NCBI GenBank assembly: GCA_016714985.1 | Contig: JADKBS010000001.1 | Span: 124,001-188,000 of the forward strand | DNA: 64,000 bases | Reading direction: 5' to 3' | From: Saprospiraceae bacterium | Lineage (GTDB): Bacteria > Bacteroidota > Bacteroidia > Chitinophagales > Saprospiraceae | Shown here: positions 35,391-45,823 of the stretch, piece by piece | Layout: each line of letters begins with the position of its first letter | Numbering within the stretch: position 1 is the first letter of the stretch | Program-made: the position numbers and the translations under genes | Notes under the pieces: generated by a model | Database searches by the model: none | What the model was told of the DNA's origin: nothing | The model's input: only the letters and a program-made list of their open reading frames with translations

Positions 35391-35454
35391 CACCGGGAAC
35401 TTGCACACATCAAGCATTATTTTCAAAAAGGAAGCCTACAAAATTCAGTAAACC

Positions 35455-35658
35455 ATGTGGACAATTATTTCAAACTATACGACCCAATTCAGCACTTGCT
35501 CCATGAGTGCATGGACAGCCAATTTCCCTTCCTATTGCGAAGCTAATATGGCACCAATATATGCCCAATTCGGCATCAAAATATTGGCTGCCATATTGTT
35601 GACCCTCATGTTCCAAAGCCTGAAAATCCGCATGAATACTGGGAAATTGGCAAAATAG
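35455..35658 (+). CDS. Possible small membrane protein
   Basis: A 67-residue frame with one hydrophobic helix (KILAAILLTLMF) near its C-terminus and a short basic tail. It resembles no family I recognise. It lies between hairpin element A and permease 1 in a spacer of about 425 bp and may be a chance frame; length and position alone support it. Confidence 0.3.
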   Translation: MWTIISNYTTQFSTCSMSAWTANFPSYCEANMAPIYAQFGIKILAAILLTLMFQSLKIRMNTGKLAK

Positions 35659-35705
35659 CAATTCCATATCCATCCATTATTCATTATCAACTTAAAAGTC
35701 AAATC

Positions 35706-38135
35706 ATGCAATTCAAGTTCATCTTCCGTTCCATGCTGAAAAACAAGGTATTTTCCGGCATCAATATCCTTGGCCTAACGGTAGGTATCGCCGCCGTGCT
35801 GCTCATATATCGGGTGGTGAGCTATGAGTTGAGTTTTAATAAAAACTTTAAAAACTATGACAGCCTGGTGCGGGTGGTTGGGGAGAGCGTTGACGATGGA
35901 ACCGGGCAAGGTTATTCCGTCTGCATACCCGTGCCAGCTGGTGAAGTGTTAAGGACGAACATTACACAATTTGACAAAAAAAGCCGGGTGAAAGAAACCT
36001 GGAACTCCCTCACCGTGCCAAACCCCGGCGGCGGTACACCCTTGAAAAAATTTAACACGACCAATGATGTAACGGCCTTTTTTGCTGACCCAGATTTTTG
36101 TGAAATGCTTGATTTTCAATGGGTTAGCGGCGATGCTGCCGCCTCCCTTGCCGAGCCGAACACCATCGTACTGACCCGTGATTGGGCCACTAAATTCTTT
36201 GGTAAATGGGAGGATGCCGTCGGCAAGACCTTGCTGATTGACAATATTTACCCCGTGACGGTGAAAGGCGTTTTCGAGGAAATGCCAGTGAACTGCGACT
36301 TCAATTTCCCCTTTGTCATTTCGTATTCCACCCTTAAAGGCAAGGAGGATTATTTCTACCTAGGCGACAATGATTGGGACAGTTGCAGCTCCAACAACCA
36401 AGTATATGCGCAGCTTTCTGACCCCACCCAATTGGCAGCCGCTGACGCCGCCGTGAGGCGAGTAGGCGAAAAAGAATATGTGAGCAAAAAGACGGGGCAG
36501 CGCATGAAAACGCATTATTTGCAGCCCATATCGGAACTCCATTTCAACGAAAATTTCAATAATTCCGGCACGCATATCGTCCCGAAAAGCAGGCTTAAAC
36601 TGCTCTCCGCCATTGGCTTGCTGATACTTGCGCTGGCCTGTTTCAACTTCATCAACCTCGCTACGGCGCAGGCTTCCCTGCGGGCGAAGGAGGTGGGTGT
36701 CCGCAAAACACTTGGCAGCGGTCGGGGCCAGCTCATTGGCCAATTTATGAGCGAAACGGGCGTCATTGTGGCCATTTCGCTGCTCTTGGGCGTCGGGATT
36801 GCGAACCTTGCCTCTCCACTTTTGAGCTTTGTTTCAGAAGTGCCGAGGTCGCTGCCCTTCCTTTCCAACCCTACCGTTTGGGCTTTTTTGGCGTTGACAG
36901 GGGTGGTCGTGACGGCGCTGGCAGGACTCTACCCGTCGCTGACGCTGGCGGGTTTCCAACCCGTGAAAGCCTTGCGGAGCAACGCCGAAAAAAGCCTGAC
37001 CGGCGGTGCGGGCTTGCGCAAATCATTGGTCGTGTTGCAGTTCGTCATTGCCCAGTGCCTCATCATCGGGGCCATCATCACCATCCTCCAACTCGACTAC
37101 ATCCGCTCGCAGGATTTGGGTTTCAAGAAAGACCTCGTTTACACTTTCGGCTTCGGTTCCGACAGCCTGAGCATGCTGCGCCAGTCTGCGCTAAGGCAGA
37201 CCTTGGCGAAGGTGCCGACGGTTGAGTCCGTCAGCTTCAGCAGCGACCAACCCTCCTCGACCAATACCTGGAGTTCGGATTTTCGCTTCGCAAACAGGCC
37301 AGAGACCGAGCCGTTTGCCACCACCCTGAAATTTGCCGATGAAAACTACCAAGCCACCTACAGCATCAAGATGCTGGCGGGTCGGTGGCTCGCCGCCTCT
37401 GACACCATGCGGGAGGCCATCATCAACAAAACCATGCTGAAAAAGCTAGGGCTGAACGACCCGAATGAGGCCGTTGACCAGGTTTTCCACCTGTGGGGCA
37501 GCCGTGAACTGCGCATCGTCGGCGTGACCGACGACTTCCATACACACTCCCTCCGCCATGAGCACATGCCCCTCACGCTCACCAACGACAAAAAGTTTTT
37601 GTGGCAGGCTGGCGTGAAAATCCGCCCCGACAACCTGCCGAGCACCCTCGCCGCCATTCAAGCAGCCTTCGATGAAGTGATGCCTGAACAGGTTTTCGAG
37701 GGCCAATTTTTGGATGAAGAAATCGCCAAATTTTACGAAGACGACCGCCGATTGGCTGCCACCTGCAAAGGTTTTGGACTGCTGGCCGTGTTCATTTCCT
37801 GCCTTGGCCTCTTCGGTCTGGCTACTCATGCTGCTTCGCAACGGGTGAAGGAAATCGGGGTGCGGAAGGTACTCGGCGCAAGCACGACGGGCATCATCGG
37901 CCTGCTCTCGAAGGACTTCCTGACGCTGGTCGTTTTGTCATTGGTCATTGCCTCGCCGCTGGCCTACTGGCTGATGGACAAGTGGCTCCAGGATTTTGAA
38001 TTCCATACAAAAATACACTGGTGGGTCTTCGTGCTGACGGGCGTACTGGCCTTGGTGGTGGCATTTGCGACGGTGAGCTACCAGAGCGTGAAGGCAGCAC
38101 TAGCGAACCCGGTGAAGTCGTTGCGAAGCGAGTAG
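35706..38135 (+). CDS. MacB/FtsX-type ABC permease 1
   Basis: An 809-residue inner-membrane permease with the double layout shared by the whole array: helix 1 (about 19-40), a MacB-type periplasmic domain (about 45-290), a three-helix FtsX block with KEVGVRKTLGS (about 300-465), a second periplasmic domain (about 470-685) and a second FtsX block with KEIGVRKVLGAS (about 690-800), ending ANPVKSLRSE. It starts MQFKFIFRSMLKNKVFSGIN and is closest to permease 9. Its last helix region (FHTKIHWWVFVLTG) differs from the consensus tail. It is the first permease after the ATPases. The substrate is unknown. Confidence 0.92.
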   Translation: MQFKFIFRSMLKNKVFSGINILGLTVGIAAVLLIYRVVSYELSFNKNFKNYDSLVRVVGESVDDGTGQGYSVCIPVPAGEVLRTNITQFDKKSRVKETWNSLTVPNPGGGTPLKKFNTTNDVTAFFADPDFCEMLDFQWVSGDAAASLAEPNTIVLTRDWATKFFGKWEDAVGKTLLIDNIYPVTVKGVFEEMPVNCDFNFPFVISYSTLKGKEDYFYLGDNDWDSCSSNNQVYAQLSDPTQLAAADAAVRRVGEKEYVSKKTGQRMKTHYLQPISELHFNENFNNSGTHIVPKSRLKLLSAIGLLILALACFNFINLATAQASLRAKEVGVRKTLGSGRGQLIGQFMSETGVIVAISLLLGVGIANLASPLLSFVSEVPRSLPFLSNPTVWAFLALTGVVVTALAGLYPSLTLAGFQPVKALRSNAEKSLTGGAGLRKSLVVLQFVIAQCLIIGAIITILQLDYIRSQDLGFKKDLVYTFGFGSDSLSMLRQSALRQTLAKVPTVESVSFSSDQPSSTNTWSSDFRFANRPETEPFATTLKFADENYQATYSIKMLAGRWLAASDTMREAIINKTMLKKLGLNDPNEAVDQVFHLWGSRELRIVGVTDDFHTHSLRHEHMPLTLTNDKKFLWQAGVKIRPDNLPSTLAAIQAAFDEVMPEQVFEGQFLDEEIAKFYEDDRRLAATCKGFGLLAVFISCLGLFGLATHAASQRVKEIGVRKVLGASTTGIIGLLSKDFLTLVVLSLVIASPLAYWLMDKWLQDFEFHTKIHWWVFVLTGVLALVVAFATVSYQSVKAALANPVKSLRSE

Positions 38136-38190
38136 TAATTAATGGATAATGGATAATGCCGTTGCCAGCTCAATTTTCAATTGAATTATC

Positions 38191-40578
38191 ATGTTCACAA
38201 ACAACCTAAAAATCGCCTACCGCAACCTACTGCGCCGCCGCAGTTTCACGGCCATCAACGTGGCCGGTTTGAGCCTTGGCATGGCCGCCGCCATCCTTGC
38301 TTTTCTTTGGGTGGAGAACGAGTACGGCTTCGACCAGTACCACCCCGTTGCGGAGCAAACTTACCGCCTGAACACCGACCTGCGGGTGAGTGCCGACGAG
38401 GTTTGGCATTGGGCCACCACACCGCTGCCGCTGGTGAAAGTTGTGCAGGAAGAAGTACCCGAAGCCATGAATGCCACTACCATGACGGCCAATATGTGGC
38501 CCGTGGTGAACCTGGAGCGCAAGGGGCAAAAAATGCGCTGTGAAAAATACGGTTTCGTGGACGGCAATTGGTTCGAGATGTTCAGCTACCAGTTCCTCGA
38601 TGGCACGGCAGAGGGCTTCCAGCAGAACCTGCACAGCGCCATCTTGACCCAAAAATTGGCGGAAAAGATATTTGGAAAAGCGGACGTGGTGGGCGAGTCC
38701 TTCCGGCTTGATACGCTGGATTTTACGGTGCAGGCCGTGGTGGAAAACCGCCCCGCCAATTCCAGTTTCGACCAAGAAATGCTGCTGCCGCTCAGTTTTT
38801 TGCTCTCCAATGAACAGCGTCGGCAGGATGCAGAGAGTTGGAACAATTTCAACTTCCTCACCTTGGTGCAACTGCGCCCCGGCAGCGACCTCGCAGCCGT
38901 CAACGAAAAACTCACGACGCTCACCCGCAAGTACAAAGAAGCGGAAGACGACAATGTTTCCATCCTGGCGCAGCCGCTTTCGGAGGTGCATTTTGATGAA
39001 ACGAGGGCACACCTGGCCATGCTCACGGGCAGCCAAAAATCCGCCAACGTGGTGGGCATCATCGGCTTGGTCATCCTGTTCCTCGCCTGCGTGAACTACG
39101 TAAGCCTGACCACGGCGCAGGCGGGCATGAGGACGAAGGAGGTCGGCGTCCGCAAAATCATCGGGGCGGGCGGGCAGCAGATTTTCAAGCTGTTGTTTTC
39201 CGAAAACTTAATAACGGCGCTGGTTTCGCTCGCCTTGGCCATTGGTTTCGTGCAGTTGGCGTTGCCGTATTTCAATGAGTTTGCGGAGCAAAACTTCGAC
39301 CTCGGCCTCACCAATCCCATGCTTTGGATGGTGGCGGGCGGCACCCTTGGCACCACGCTGCTGCTGTCGGGCGTGTATCCGGCGCTGTTCCTGACCGACT
39401 TCTCGCCGGGGCAGTTCCTCCGTGGGCAGAATTTTTTGAAAATGAAGAACACGGCCTTCCGCAAGGGCCTCGTGGTGGCGCAGTTCGCCATCACCACGGG
39501 CCTGATCATCGGGGCCATCGTCATCTACCAGCAGCAGGAGTACATCCGCCACAAGGACCTCGGCTACGACCGGTCCCAAGTTTTTGAGTTTAACGTGCCA
39601 TATAGTAAGACCCGACAGGACGCCGTCAAGGCCATCCAGCAGTCACTGACCACCGTGCCGAGCGTGGTGGCTACGGCGGCGTCCAATATGTCGGTTGTGA
39701 ACATGAACAGCACCCACAGCGGCTCGATTGACTACGAGGGCAAGCCGGACGATTTCGAGCCGGTGGTCTATCAAGCCTCCGTGGACGCCAGTTTTTCGGA
39801 GCTGATGCAGTTGAAAATGGCCGACGGTCGCTGGTTTCAGCCCGATAACGAGGCGGACATGCAAAACGTGGTGCTGAACGAGGCAGCCGTCCGTTTCATG
39901 AAAATACCCGAACCCGTGGTGGGCCAAAAATTCAGTTTCCAAGGCAAGGACGGGCAGGTAGTGGGCATCGTGAAGGACTTCCACTACCTCAGTTTGCGGA
40001 GCAAGATAGCGCCGTTGGTGCTGCAAGTTTACCCCCCAAGCAATAGCACAGTGTATGTGAAAACCACGGCTGGCAAGGCTTCCGAGGCCATCGCTGCTGC
40101 CGAGAAGGCTTGGGAGGCCCGCTACCCGAACATGCCCTTCGAATACCGTTTCCTCGATGACGCCTTCAACCAAATGTACAAGACCGAGGATAAAAACGCT
40201 GCCCTGTTCAAGCTGCTGGCGGGCCTGGCCGTGTTCATCTCCTGTTTGGGACTTTTCGGCCTTGCCGTGTTCAGCACGCAGCAGCGGGTGAAGGAAATCG
40301 GGGTGCGCAAGGTGCTGGGGGCTTCCGTGCCGTCCTTGGTGGGCTTGTTGTCGAAGGACTTCGTGACATTGGTTATTTTGTCATTGGTCATTGCGGCGCC
40401 GCTGGCTTGGTATTTCATGGACAAATGGCTGCAAGATTTCGCCTATCGCATTGATATTCAATGGACGGTGTTCGCCTTGGCGGGCATGGCAGCGGTGGGT
40501 GTGGCGTTTTTGACGGTGAGTTTCCAAAGCATAAAGGCGGCACTGGCGAACCCGGTGAAGTCATTGCGGAGCGAATAA
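38191..40578 (+). CDS. MacB/FtsX-type ABC permease 2
   Basis: A 795-residue protein starting MFTNNLKIAYRNLLRRRSF. The first coupling segment reads KEVGVRKIIGAG and the second KEIGVRKVLGAS. The tail from YRIDIQWTVFALAG to SLRSE is the array consensus and is nearly identical in DNA to permeases 4 and 5, whereas the periplasmic parts are clearly different. The 55-bp gap from permease 1 holds GGATAAT heptads and an inverse AT-rich arm. Confidence 0.92.
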   Translation: MFTNNLKIAYRNLLRRRSFTAINVAGLSLGMAAAILAFLWVENEYGFDQYHPVAEQTYRLNTDLRVSADEVWHWATTPLPLVKVVQEEVPEAMNATTMTANMWPVVNLERKGQKMRCEKYGFVDGNWFEMFSYQFLDGTAEGFQQNLHSAILTQKLAEKIFGKADVVGESFRLDTLDFTVQAVVENRPANSSFDQEMLLPLSFLLSNEQRRQDAESWNNFNFLTLVQLRPGSDLAAVNEKLTTLTRKYKEAEDDNVSILAQPLSEVHFDETRAHLAMLTGSQKSANVVGIIGLVILFLACVNYVSLTTAQAGMRTKEVGVRKIIGAGGQQIFKLLFSENLITALVSLALAIGFVQLALPYFNEFAEQNFDLGLTNPMLWMVAGGTLGTTLLLSGVYPALFLTDFSPGQFLRGQNFLKMKNTAFRKGLVVAQFAITTGLIIGAIVIYQQQEYIRHKDLGYDRSQVFEFNVPYSKTRQDAVKAIQQSLTTVPSVVATAASNMSVVNMNSTHSGSIDYEGKPDDFEPVVYQASVDASFSELMQLKMADGRWFQPDNEADMQNVVLNEAAVRFMKIPEPVVGQKFSFQGKDGQVVGIVKDFHYLSLRSKIAPLVLQVYPPSNSTVYVKTTAGKASEAIAAAEKAWEARYPNMPFEYRFLDDAFNQMYKTEDKNAALFKLLAGLAVFISCLGLFGLAVFSTQQRVKEIGVRKVLGASVPSLVGLLSKDFVTLVILSLVIAAPLAWYFMDKWLQDFAYRIDIQWTVFALAGMAAVGVAFLTVSFQSIKAALANPVKSLRSE

Positions 40579-40651
40579 AACAATTGAAAATGGAAAATTG
40601 AAAATGCCCGTCGCTGCTCAATTTTCCATTGTCAATTTTCAATTGAATGCC
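40579..40651. repeat. Inverted heptad arrays between permeases 2 and 3
   Basis: The left side reads ACAATTG, AAAATGG, AAAATTG, AAAATG; the right side CTCAATT, TTCCATT, GTCAATT, TTCAATT. The step is 7 bp, and the hinge between them is CCCGTCGCTG. The arms can pair into a long hairpin directly before the next start codon. Confidence 0.85.
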
Positions 40652-43129
40652 ATGTTAATCAACAACTTAAAAATCGCCCTGCGCCGCCTAGCCCGGCAAA
40701 AAACGACCACCAGCCTGCACGTGTTGGGCCTTACGCTGGGCATGACCACCTGCCTGCTCATAGGCCTGTACCTGCGGCACGAACTGAGCTACGATTCGTG
40801 GTACGCCAAGGCCGACCGGACCTATCGGGTCAATACCGTCTGGACGGATTTTGGGAAAAAAAGCCCGCATTTCTCCACGCCCTTCCCCATGGCAGATGCC
40901 CTGCGCACCGACTTCCCGGAGTTCGAGAATGTGACGAACATTCACCACCCTCAGAATTCCATCATAGAAATAAACCCGCAAAGGCGCTTCAAGCAAAACC
41001 ATGTGATGATGACCGACCCGGACTTCCTCGAAATATTCGACGTGGAGGTGCTGGAGGGCAATGCGCACGAGGCATTGCGGCAGCCCTACACGGCATTGCT
41101 CACCGAGGCGACGGCCAAGAAGTTTTTCGGCTCAGAACCAGCACTGGCCAAGACTTTTAAGTACAACAACGATTTCGACATCACCGTCGGAGGGGTCATC
41201 CGGGACTTTCCGGGCAATACGCATTTGCCAGCCTCCATGCTGCTTTCCCTTTCGCCTTCGGAGAAATACGTGCAAACGAACCTCACGCATTTCGGCTCGG
41301 TGTCCGGCGGCTCTACCTTCGTAGTGCTGCCCGAAGGGCTTGACCCCAAGACCCTCGACTCCCGCCTGAAAGCCATTTACGACCGGACGACGAACAACGA
41401 CGACCGGCAGCCAAAGGAAGTGCGTTCCGACCTCGAATTGCAGCCGCTTTCCGACATACACTTCAACGCAAGCTATTCTGGCGGCGGTGAGTGGGTACAA
41501 GCGGTGAACACCACTTGGCTCTGGTTTTTCGGCATCATCGGGCTGATGGTACTGGCGCTGGCTTGCATCAACTTCGTAAACCTGTCCACGGCGCAGGCGC
41601 TCAACCGTGCCAAGGAAGTCGGGGTGCGCAAGACGGTCGGCGCAGGAAAGGGTCAGTTGATTGGGCAGTTTTTGGGGGAGTCCTGGCTGTTGGCCTTGTT
41701 TTCCGGGGTGCTGGCGGTGGCGGCCACGCAGGCCAGCCTTCCTTGGCTCAACCAATTGGTTAACAAACAAATCAGCTTTGGGCTTTTGCAGTCGCCGGGC
41801 CTGCTGTCGGCGCTGCTACTGGGCATCGTGCTCACTGGCCTGCTGGCGGGGCTGCACCCGGCATTTGCGATTGCAAGGTTCAACCCCGTTGATTCCCTCA
41901 AAACAGGTTCCTCGGCTGGCGACAAGCGTTCTTCCTTGCTTCGCAAAACATTGGTCGTGGCACAGTTCAGCATATCGGTGGGTTTGCTCATCGCCCTGCT
42001 GCTCATCGGGCAGCAAATGAATTATTTACGGAGCAAAAACTTGGGTTTTGAAAAAGACAATATCGTGATGGTATCAATCCCGAATGGCAGCGGCGACTTT
42101 GCCGGGAATAACGCCATTGGCGGCGATGCGAAGTCGGTGTTTGCTGCCGAGCTTGCCAAAATCCCGCAGGTAAAGGAATATGCGTTTTCCAGCAGCCCGC
42201 CCAGCGGTGAGGGACATTGGGGCACCGTGATGAGCCTGAAAGACTATACAAAAGACCCAAACCGACAGGAGGTGACCTGCATCTGGACCGACGAGCATTA
42301 TTACAAAATGTACGGCTTCAAGTTACTGTCAGGCCGCTTCCCGGTCGCTGCCGACACCAGCGCCATTTCACAAAGCCTGCCAGAAGGCCAGCGCTACCCA
42401 AGAACCGTGGTGAACGAGGCTTTGGTAAAGGCACTCGGCTTTGCTTCGCCGGAGGCGGCACTGGGCCAGCGGTTCGTGATTGGCATGAATGGCTACCAGC
42501 CCGAGGTCGTTGGGGTGGTGGCAGACTTCAACGCCAACTCGCTCCACGAAACCGTCAAGCCCACGCTCATCACCCAGTACCTGCCGTGGTGCGAAAAGGT
42601 CGGCATCAAAATCGAGGCAGGGGGCGATGTGCCGAAAACCCTTGCCGCCATTGAGTCGGTATGGAAAAAAACGTTCCCGAAAGGCATTTACGACTACCAT
42701 TTCATTGACCAAAAAATAGATGAATACTACAAAGCGGAGGAGCGCCTATTCAGCTTGTTCCAAATCTTCGCTGGGCTGGCCATGCTCATCTCCTGCCTTG
42801 GGCTGTGGGGCTTGGCAACGTTTGCTGCACAGCAGCGAACCAAAGAAATCGGCGTGCGGAAAGTGCTGGGCGCAAGCGTCTCCGGCATCGTCGGGCTACT
42901 GTCGAGGGAGTTTCTCGCTTTGGTCATCGTGTCCTTGGCCATCGCCACGCCGCTGGCCTATTTCGGCATGAAGAAATGGCTGCAAGACTTTGCCTTCCGC
43001 ATTGATATTCAATGGTCGGTGTTTGCACTGGCAGGGTTGGTGGCCGTTGCGATAGCGTTTTTGACGGTCAGTTTCCAAAGCATAAAAGCGGCATTGGCGA
43101 ACCCGGTGAAGTCGTTGCGAAGCGAGTAA
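40652..43129 (+). CDS. MacB/FtsX-type ABC permease 3
   Basis: An 825-residue protein from ATG 40652 (MLINNLKIALRRLARQKT); the frame is open another 54 bp upstream, but that part is encoded by the repeat arm. Coupling segments are KEVGVRKTVGAG and KEIGVRKVLGAS. The tail is consensus (FRIDIQWSVFALAG...SLRSE). Its second periplasmic domain has a Gly/Asn-rich insertion (NGSGDFAGNNAIGGD). Only 16 bp separate it from permease 4, the shortest gap in the array and one without repeat arms. Confidence 0.92.
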   Translation: MLINNLKIALRRLARQKTTTSLHVLGLTLGMTTCLLIGLYLRHELSYDSWYAKADRTYRVNTVWTDFGKKSPHFSTPFPMADALRTDFPEFENVTNIHHPQNSIIEINPQRRFKQNHVMMTDPDFLEIFDVEVLEGNAHEALRQPYTALLTEATAKKFFGSEPALAKTFKYNNDFDITVGGVIRDFPGNTHLPASMLLSLSPSEKYVQTNLTHFGSVSGGSTFVVLPEGLDPKTLDSRLKAIYDRTTNNDDRQPKEVRSDLELQPLSDIHFNASYSGGGEWVQAVNTTWLWFFGIIGLMVLALACINFVNLSTAQALNRAKEVGVRKTVGAGKGQLIGQFLGESWLLALFSGVLAVAATQASLPWLNQLVNKQISFGLLQSPGLLSALLLGIVLTGLLAGLHPAFAIARFNPVDSLKTGSSAGDKRSSLLRKTLVVAQFSISVGLLIALLLIGQQMNYLRSKNLGFEKDNIVMVSIPNGSGDFAGNNAIGGDAKSVFAAELAKIPQVKEYAFSSSPPSGEGHWGTVMSLKDYTKDPNRQEVTCIWTDEHYYKMYGFKLLSGRFPVAADTSAISQSLPEGQRYPRTVVNEALVKALGFASPEAALGQRFVIGMNGYQPEVVGVVADFNANSLHETVKPTLITQYLPWCEKVGIKIEAGGDVPKTLAAIESVWKKTFPKGIYDYHFIDQKIDEYYKAEERLFSLFQIFAGLAMLISCLGLWGLATFAAQQRTKEIGVRKVLGASVSGIVGLLSREFLALVIVSLAIATPLAYFGMKKWLQDFAFRIDIQWSVFALAGLVAVAIAFLTVSFQSIKAALANPVKSLRSE

Positions 43130-43145
43130 AAACAATTGAATTGTC

Positions 43146-45578
43146 ATGTTCCAAAACTATCTAAAAATCGCCCTGCGCAATTTGCTAAAGCACAAAAGCA
43201 TCAGTGCCATCAACCTTTTTGGCCTGACGGTTGGCCTGACGAGTTGCCTGCTGATTGGCCTTTACATCGCCAACGAGCTGAGTTTCGACCGCTACCATGC
43301 CAATGCCGACCGCATCTGGCGGGTGAACCGGGCTTTTTACAGCAAGGATGGTGGGGTGAACTTGCACCTGGGGCATGTCGCACCGCCGTTTGGGCCATTG
43401 TTGAAAAACGATTTCCCGGAGGTGGAGGCTTGTGTTCGGATATACAACAGCGGCGGTGTTTTTCGGCACAATGACCAGTTTTACACCGAAGATAACCTGT
43501 TCATGGCGGAGCCGGAGATTTTCAAAATCTTCGACATTCCAGTGACACAGGGAAGCCCAGCCACGGCGCTGAACGAACCGTTCTCTATCCTATTGGACGA
43601 AACCACGGCCCAGAAGTATTTCCCAAACGGCCAGCCGCTCAACCAAATCTTGAAGACCAGCGACAACTTGGAACTGAAGGTGACGGGCGTTTACAAGGAT
43701 TTTCCCTACAATTCCCATTTTCACCCAAACATGCTCGTCTCGTTTTCCACCATGAACAACCCGACGGTTTACGGAGAGGAACAACTGCGCACGAACTGGT
43801 CAAACAACTCGTTTTCCACGTTTTTGCTGCTGCCAAAAAACTTTGTTGCGGCACAGTTGGAGGCCAAATTCCCAGCATTCATTGATAAACACATGGACGG
43901 TCAGTTCAGCGACGGCACACAACCGTCAAAGGCGACCAGCCTCGACCTGACCCCGTTGACCGACATCCATTTGCACAGCCACCTCGACTCGGAACTCGAA
44001 GAAAATGGTGACATCAAACGGGTTTGGATTTTCTGCATCATCGCCCTTTTCGTACTGCTGATTGCCTGTATCAACTACATGAACCTCAGCACTGCCCGCT
44101 CGGCCACCCGTGCCAAGGAAATCGGGGTGCGCAAGGTCGTTGGGGCAATTCGGGGCGAACTCAGCCGACAGTTCCTGACGGAATCGGTGCTGATGTCGCT
44201 GATGGCCACTGTGCTGGCGCTTGGTTTGGCTTTTTTGGCTTTGCCAATGGTCAACAAGCTACTCGGCCAGCAACTCGCCGTCGAGCCGGGCCACCTCGCG
44301 CTGCTGATCGCCGCCACAACAGGCTTGGCCATTCTCACAGGCATGGTGGCAGGCGCTTATCCGGCGCTTTTCCTCTCCAGCCTTACGCCGTTGAAAACAT
44401 TGAAGGCCAGCACTGCCGAAATCGGGAAGGGAGGCATGTTTCGCAAGGTGCTGGTGGTTGGCCAATTTGCCGTTTCAACGGCGCTCATCATTGCTACCGT
44501 GGTCGTGTTCCGGCAACTGAATTTCATGCAGGACAAAAAGCTGGGGCTGAACAAAGAGCAAGTGGTGACGCTGAATTTTTACAATGAATTGGCGCCTGCT
44601 TTTGAAGGCTTCCGCAATGAAATCTTGGCCAACCCTTCGGTGAAAAGCATGGCCCGTAGTTCGAGGGTGCCATCGGGAAGGCTGCTGGACAGTTTTGGCG
44701 CTGCAAAAATCGGTTCGAGCAACACCGAGCTGGCACCTGCCAATGTGGACCTGAAAATGGTGCGCTTGGACAAAAATTTTGTGCCGCTTTATGATTTGGG
44801 TTTGGTGGCAGGGAAAAACCTGGAAGAAAGCCCCAGCGTCGAAAGCCCTCGGTCTTTCCTCCTCAACGAAACGGCAGTGCGGAAAATCGGCTGGAAATCC
44901 CCAACCGAGGCAGTCGGCCAAGCAATTACCTACGGCGGCATGGATGGCACCGTGGCGGGGGTGCTAACCGATTTCAATTTCGAGTCGCTGCACCAGGGCA
45001 TCCAGCCGATGATTATGTATTTCCCAACAGATAGCACCGACTACAGGACTATTTCAGTGAAGCTGGACGGCCAGCAAACTCAAGCGGGACTGACAGTTTT
45101 GGAAAGTACTTGGAAAAAATTCCTGCCCAATTATCCTTTTGAATACCAGTTCCTCAATGAGGCTTTCGGCAATCTGTACGAGGCCGAACAACGGCAAGGG
45201 CGGGTATTTATCGGCTTTGCCATGCTGGCGATTTTGGTCGCCTGCCTGGGGCTTTTCGGGCTGGCGAGCTTCGTCACTGAGCAGCGCCGCAAGGAAATTG
45301 GCATCCGCAAGGTGCTGGGCGCCACGACCTCTGGCATTGTCAGCATGTTGTCCAAGGATTTTGTGGCATTGGTCATTCTGTCATTGGTCATTGCCTCGCC
45401 ACTGGCCTGGTATTTCATGGAAAAATGGTTACAGGATTTCGCCTACCGCATTGATATTCAATGGACAGTGTTCGCTTTGGCGGGCGTGGTAGCGGTGGGC
45501 GTGGCGTTTTTGACGGTCAGTTTTCAGAGCGTGAAAGCGGCGCTGGCAAATCCGGTGAAGTCGCTTAAAAATGAGTGA
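43146..45578 (+). CDS. MacB/FtsX-type ABC permease 4
   Basis: An 810-residue protein starting MFQNYLKIALRNLLKHKSIS. Coupling segments are KEIGVRKVVGAI and KEIGIRKVLGAT. The tail matches permeases 2 and 5, except that it ends SLKNE, shared only with permease 9. It is probably translated from the same message as permease 3 because of the 16-bp gap. Hairpin element B follows about 70 bp downstream and may separate this part of the array from permease 5. Confidence 0.92.
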   Translation: MFQNYLKIALRNLLKHKSISAINLFGLTVGLTSCLLIGLYIANELSFDRYHANADRIWRVNRAFYSKDGGVNLHLGHVAPPFGPLLKNDFPEVEACVRIYNSGGVFRHNDQFYTEDNLFMAEPEIFKIFDIPVTQGSPATALNEPFSILLDETTAQKYFPNGQPLNQILKTSDNLELKVTGVYKDFPYNSHFHPNMLVSFSTMNNPTVYGEEQLRTNWSNNSFSTFLLLPKNFVAAQLEAKFPAFIDKHMDGQFSDGTQPSKATSLDLTPLTDIHLHSHLDSELEENGDIKRVWIFCIIALFVLLIACINYMNLSTARSATRAKEIGVRKVVGAIRGELSRQFLTESVLMSLMATVLALGLAFLALPMVNKLLGQQLAVEPGHLALLIAATTGLAILTGMVAGAYPALFLSSLTPLKTLKASTAEIGKGGMFRKVLVVGQFAVSTALIIATVVVFRQLNFMQDKKLGLNKEQVVTLNFYNELAPAFEGFRNEILANPSVKSMARSSRVPSGRLLDSFGAAKIGSSNTELAPANVDLKMVRLDKNFVPLYDLGLVAGKNLEESPSVESPRSFLLNETAVRKIGWKSPTEAVGQAITYGGMDGTVAGVLTDFNFESLHQGIQPMIMYFPTDSTDYRTISVKLDGQQTQAGLTVLESTWKKFLPNYPFEYQFLNEAFGNLYEAEQRQGRVFIGFAMLAILVACLGLFGLASFVTEQRRKEIGIRKVLGATTSGIVSMLSKDFVALVILSLVIASPLAWYFMEKWLQDFAYRIDIQWTVFALAGVVAVGVAFLTVSFQSVKAALANPVKSLKNE

Positions 45579-45644
45579 TTAACCTTGATTATATGCAGTC
45601 GCATTTGAAATTAATGAACGGGGTGTTTGAATTCGCAGTATTTT

Positions 45645-45710
45645 TTGAGAGGCGGGGTTATCGAACCCCGCAGTTCCGGAACTGCGGGGTTCGATAACCC
45701 CGCCTCTCAA
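45645..45710. repeat. Perfect 66-bp palindrome, hairpin element B
   Basis: The arms 45645-45677 and 45678-45710 are exact inverses with no loop. The core GGGGTTATCGAACCCCGC is that of element A. A weaker outer pair, TCGCATTT near 45599 and AAATGCGA near 45732, frames it. It lies in the longest gap between permeases (45579-45823). Confidence 0.93.
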
Positions 45711-45823
45711 GGGTGACTACCTTTTATTTTAAATGCGAATATCAGTAAGCGGTGAGACTGATTTATTGTGAAACGAATTTATCAAAACCGAATATCAAAA
45801 TGATATTCAAAAACGCTAAACGT

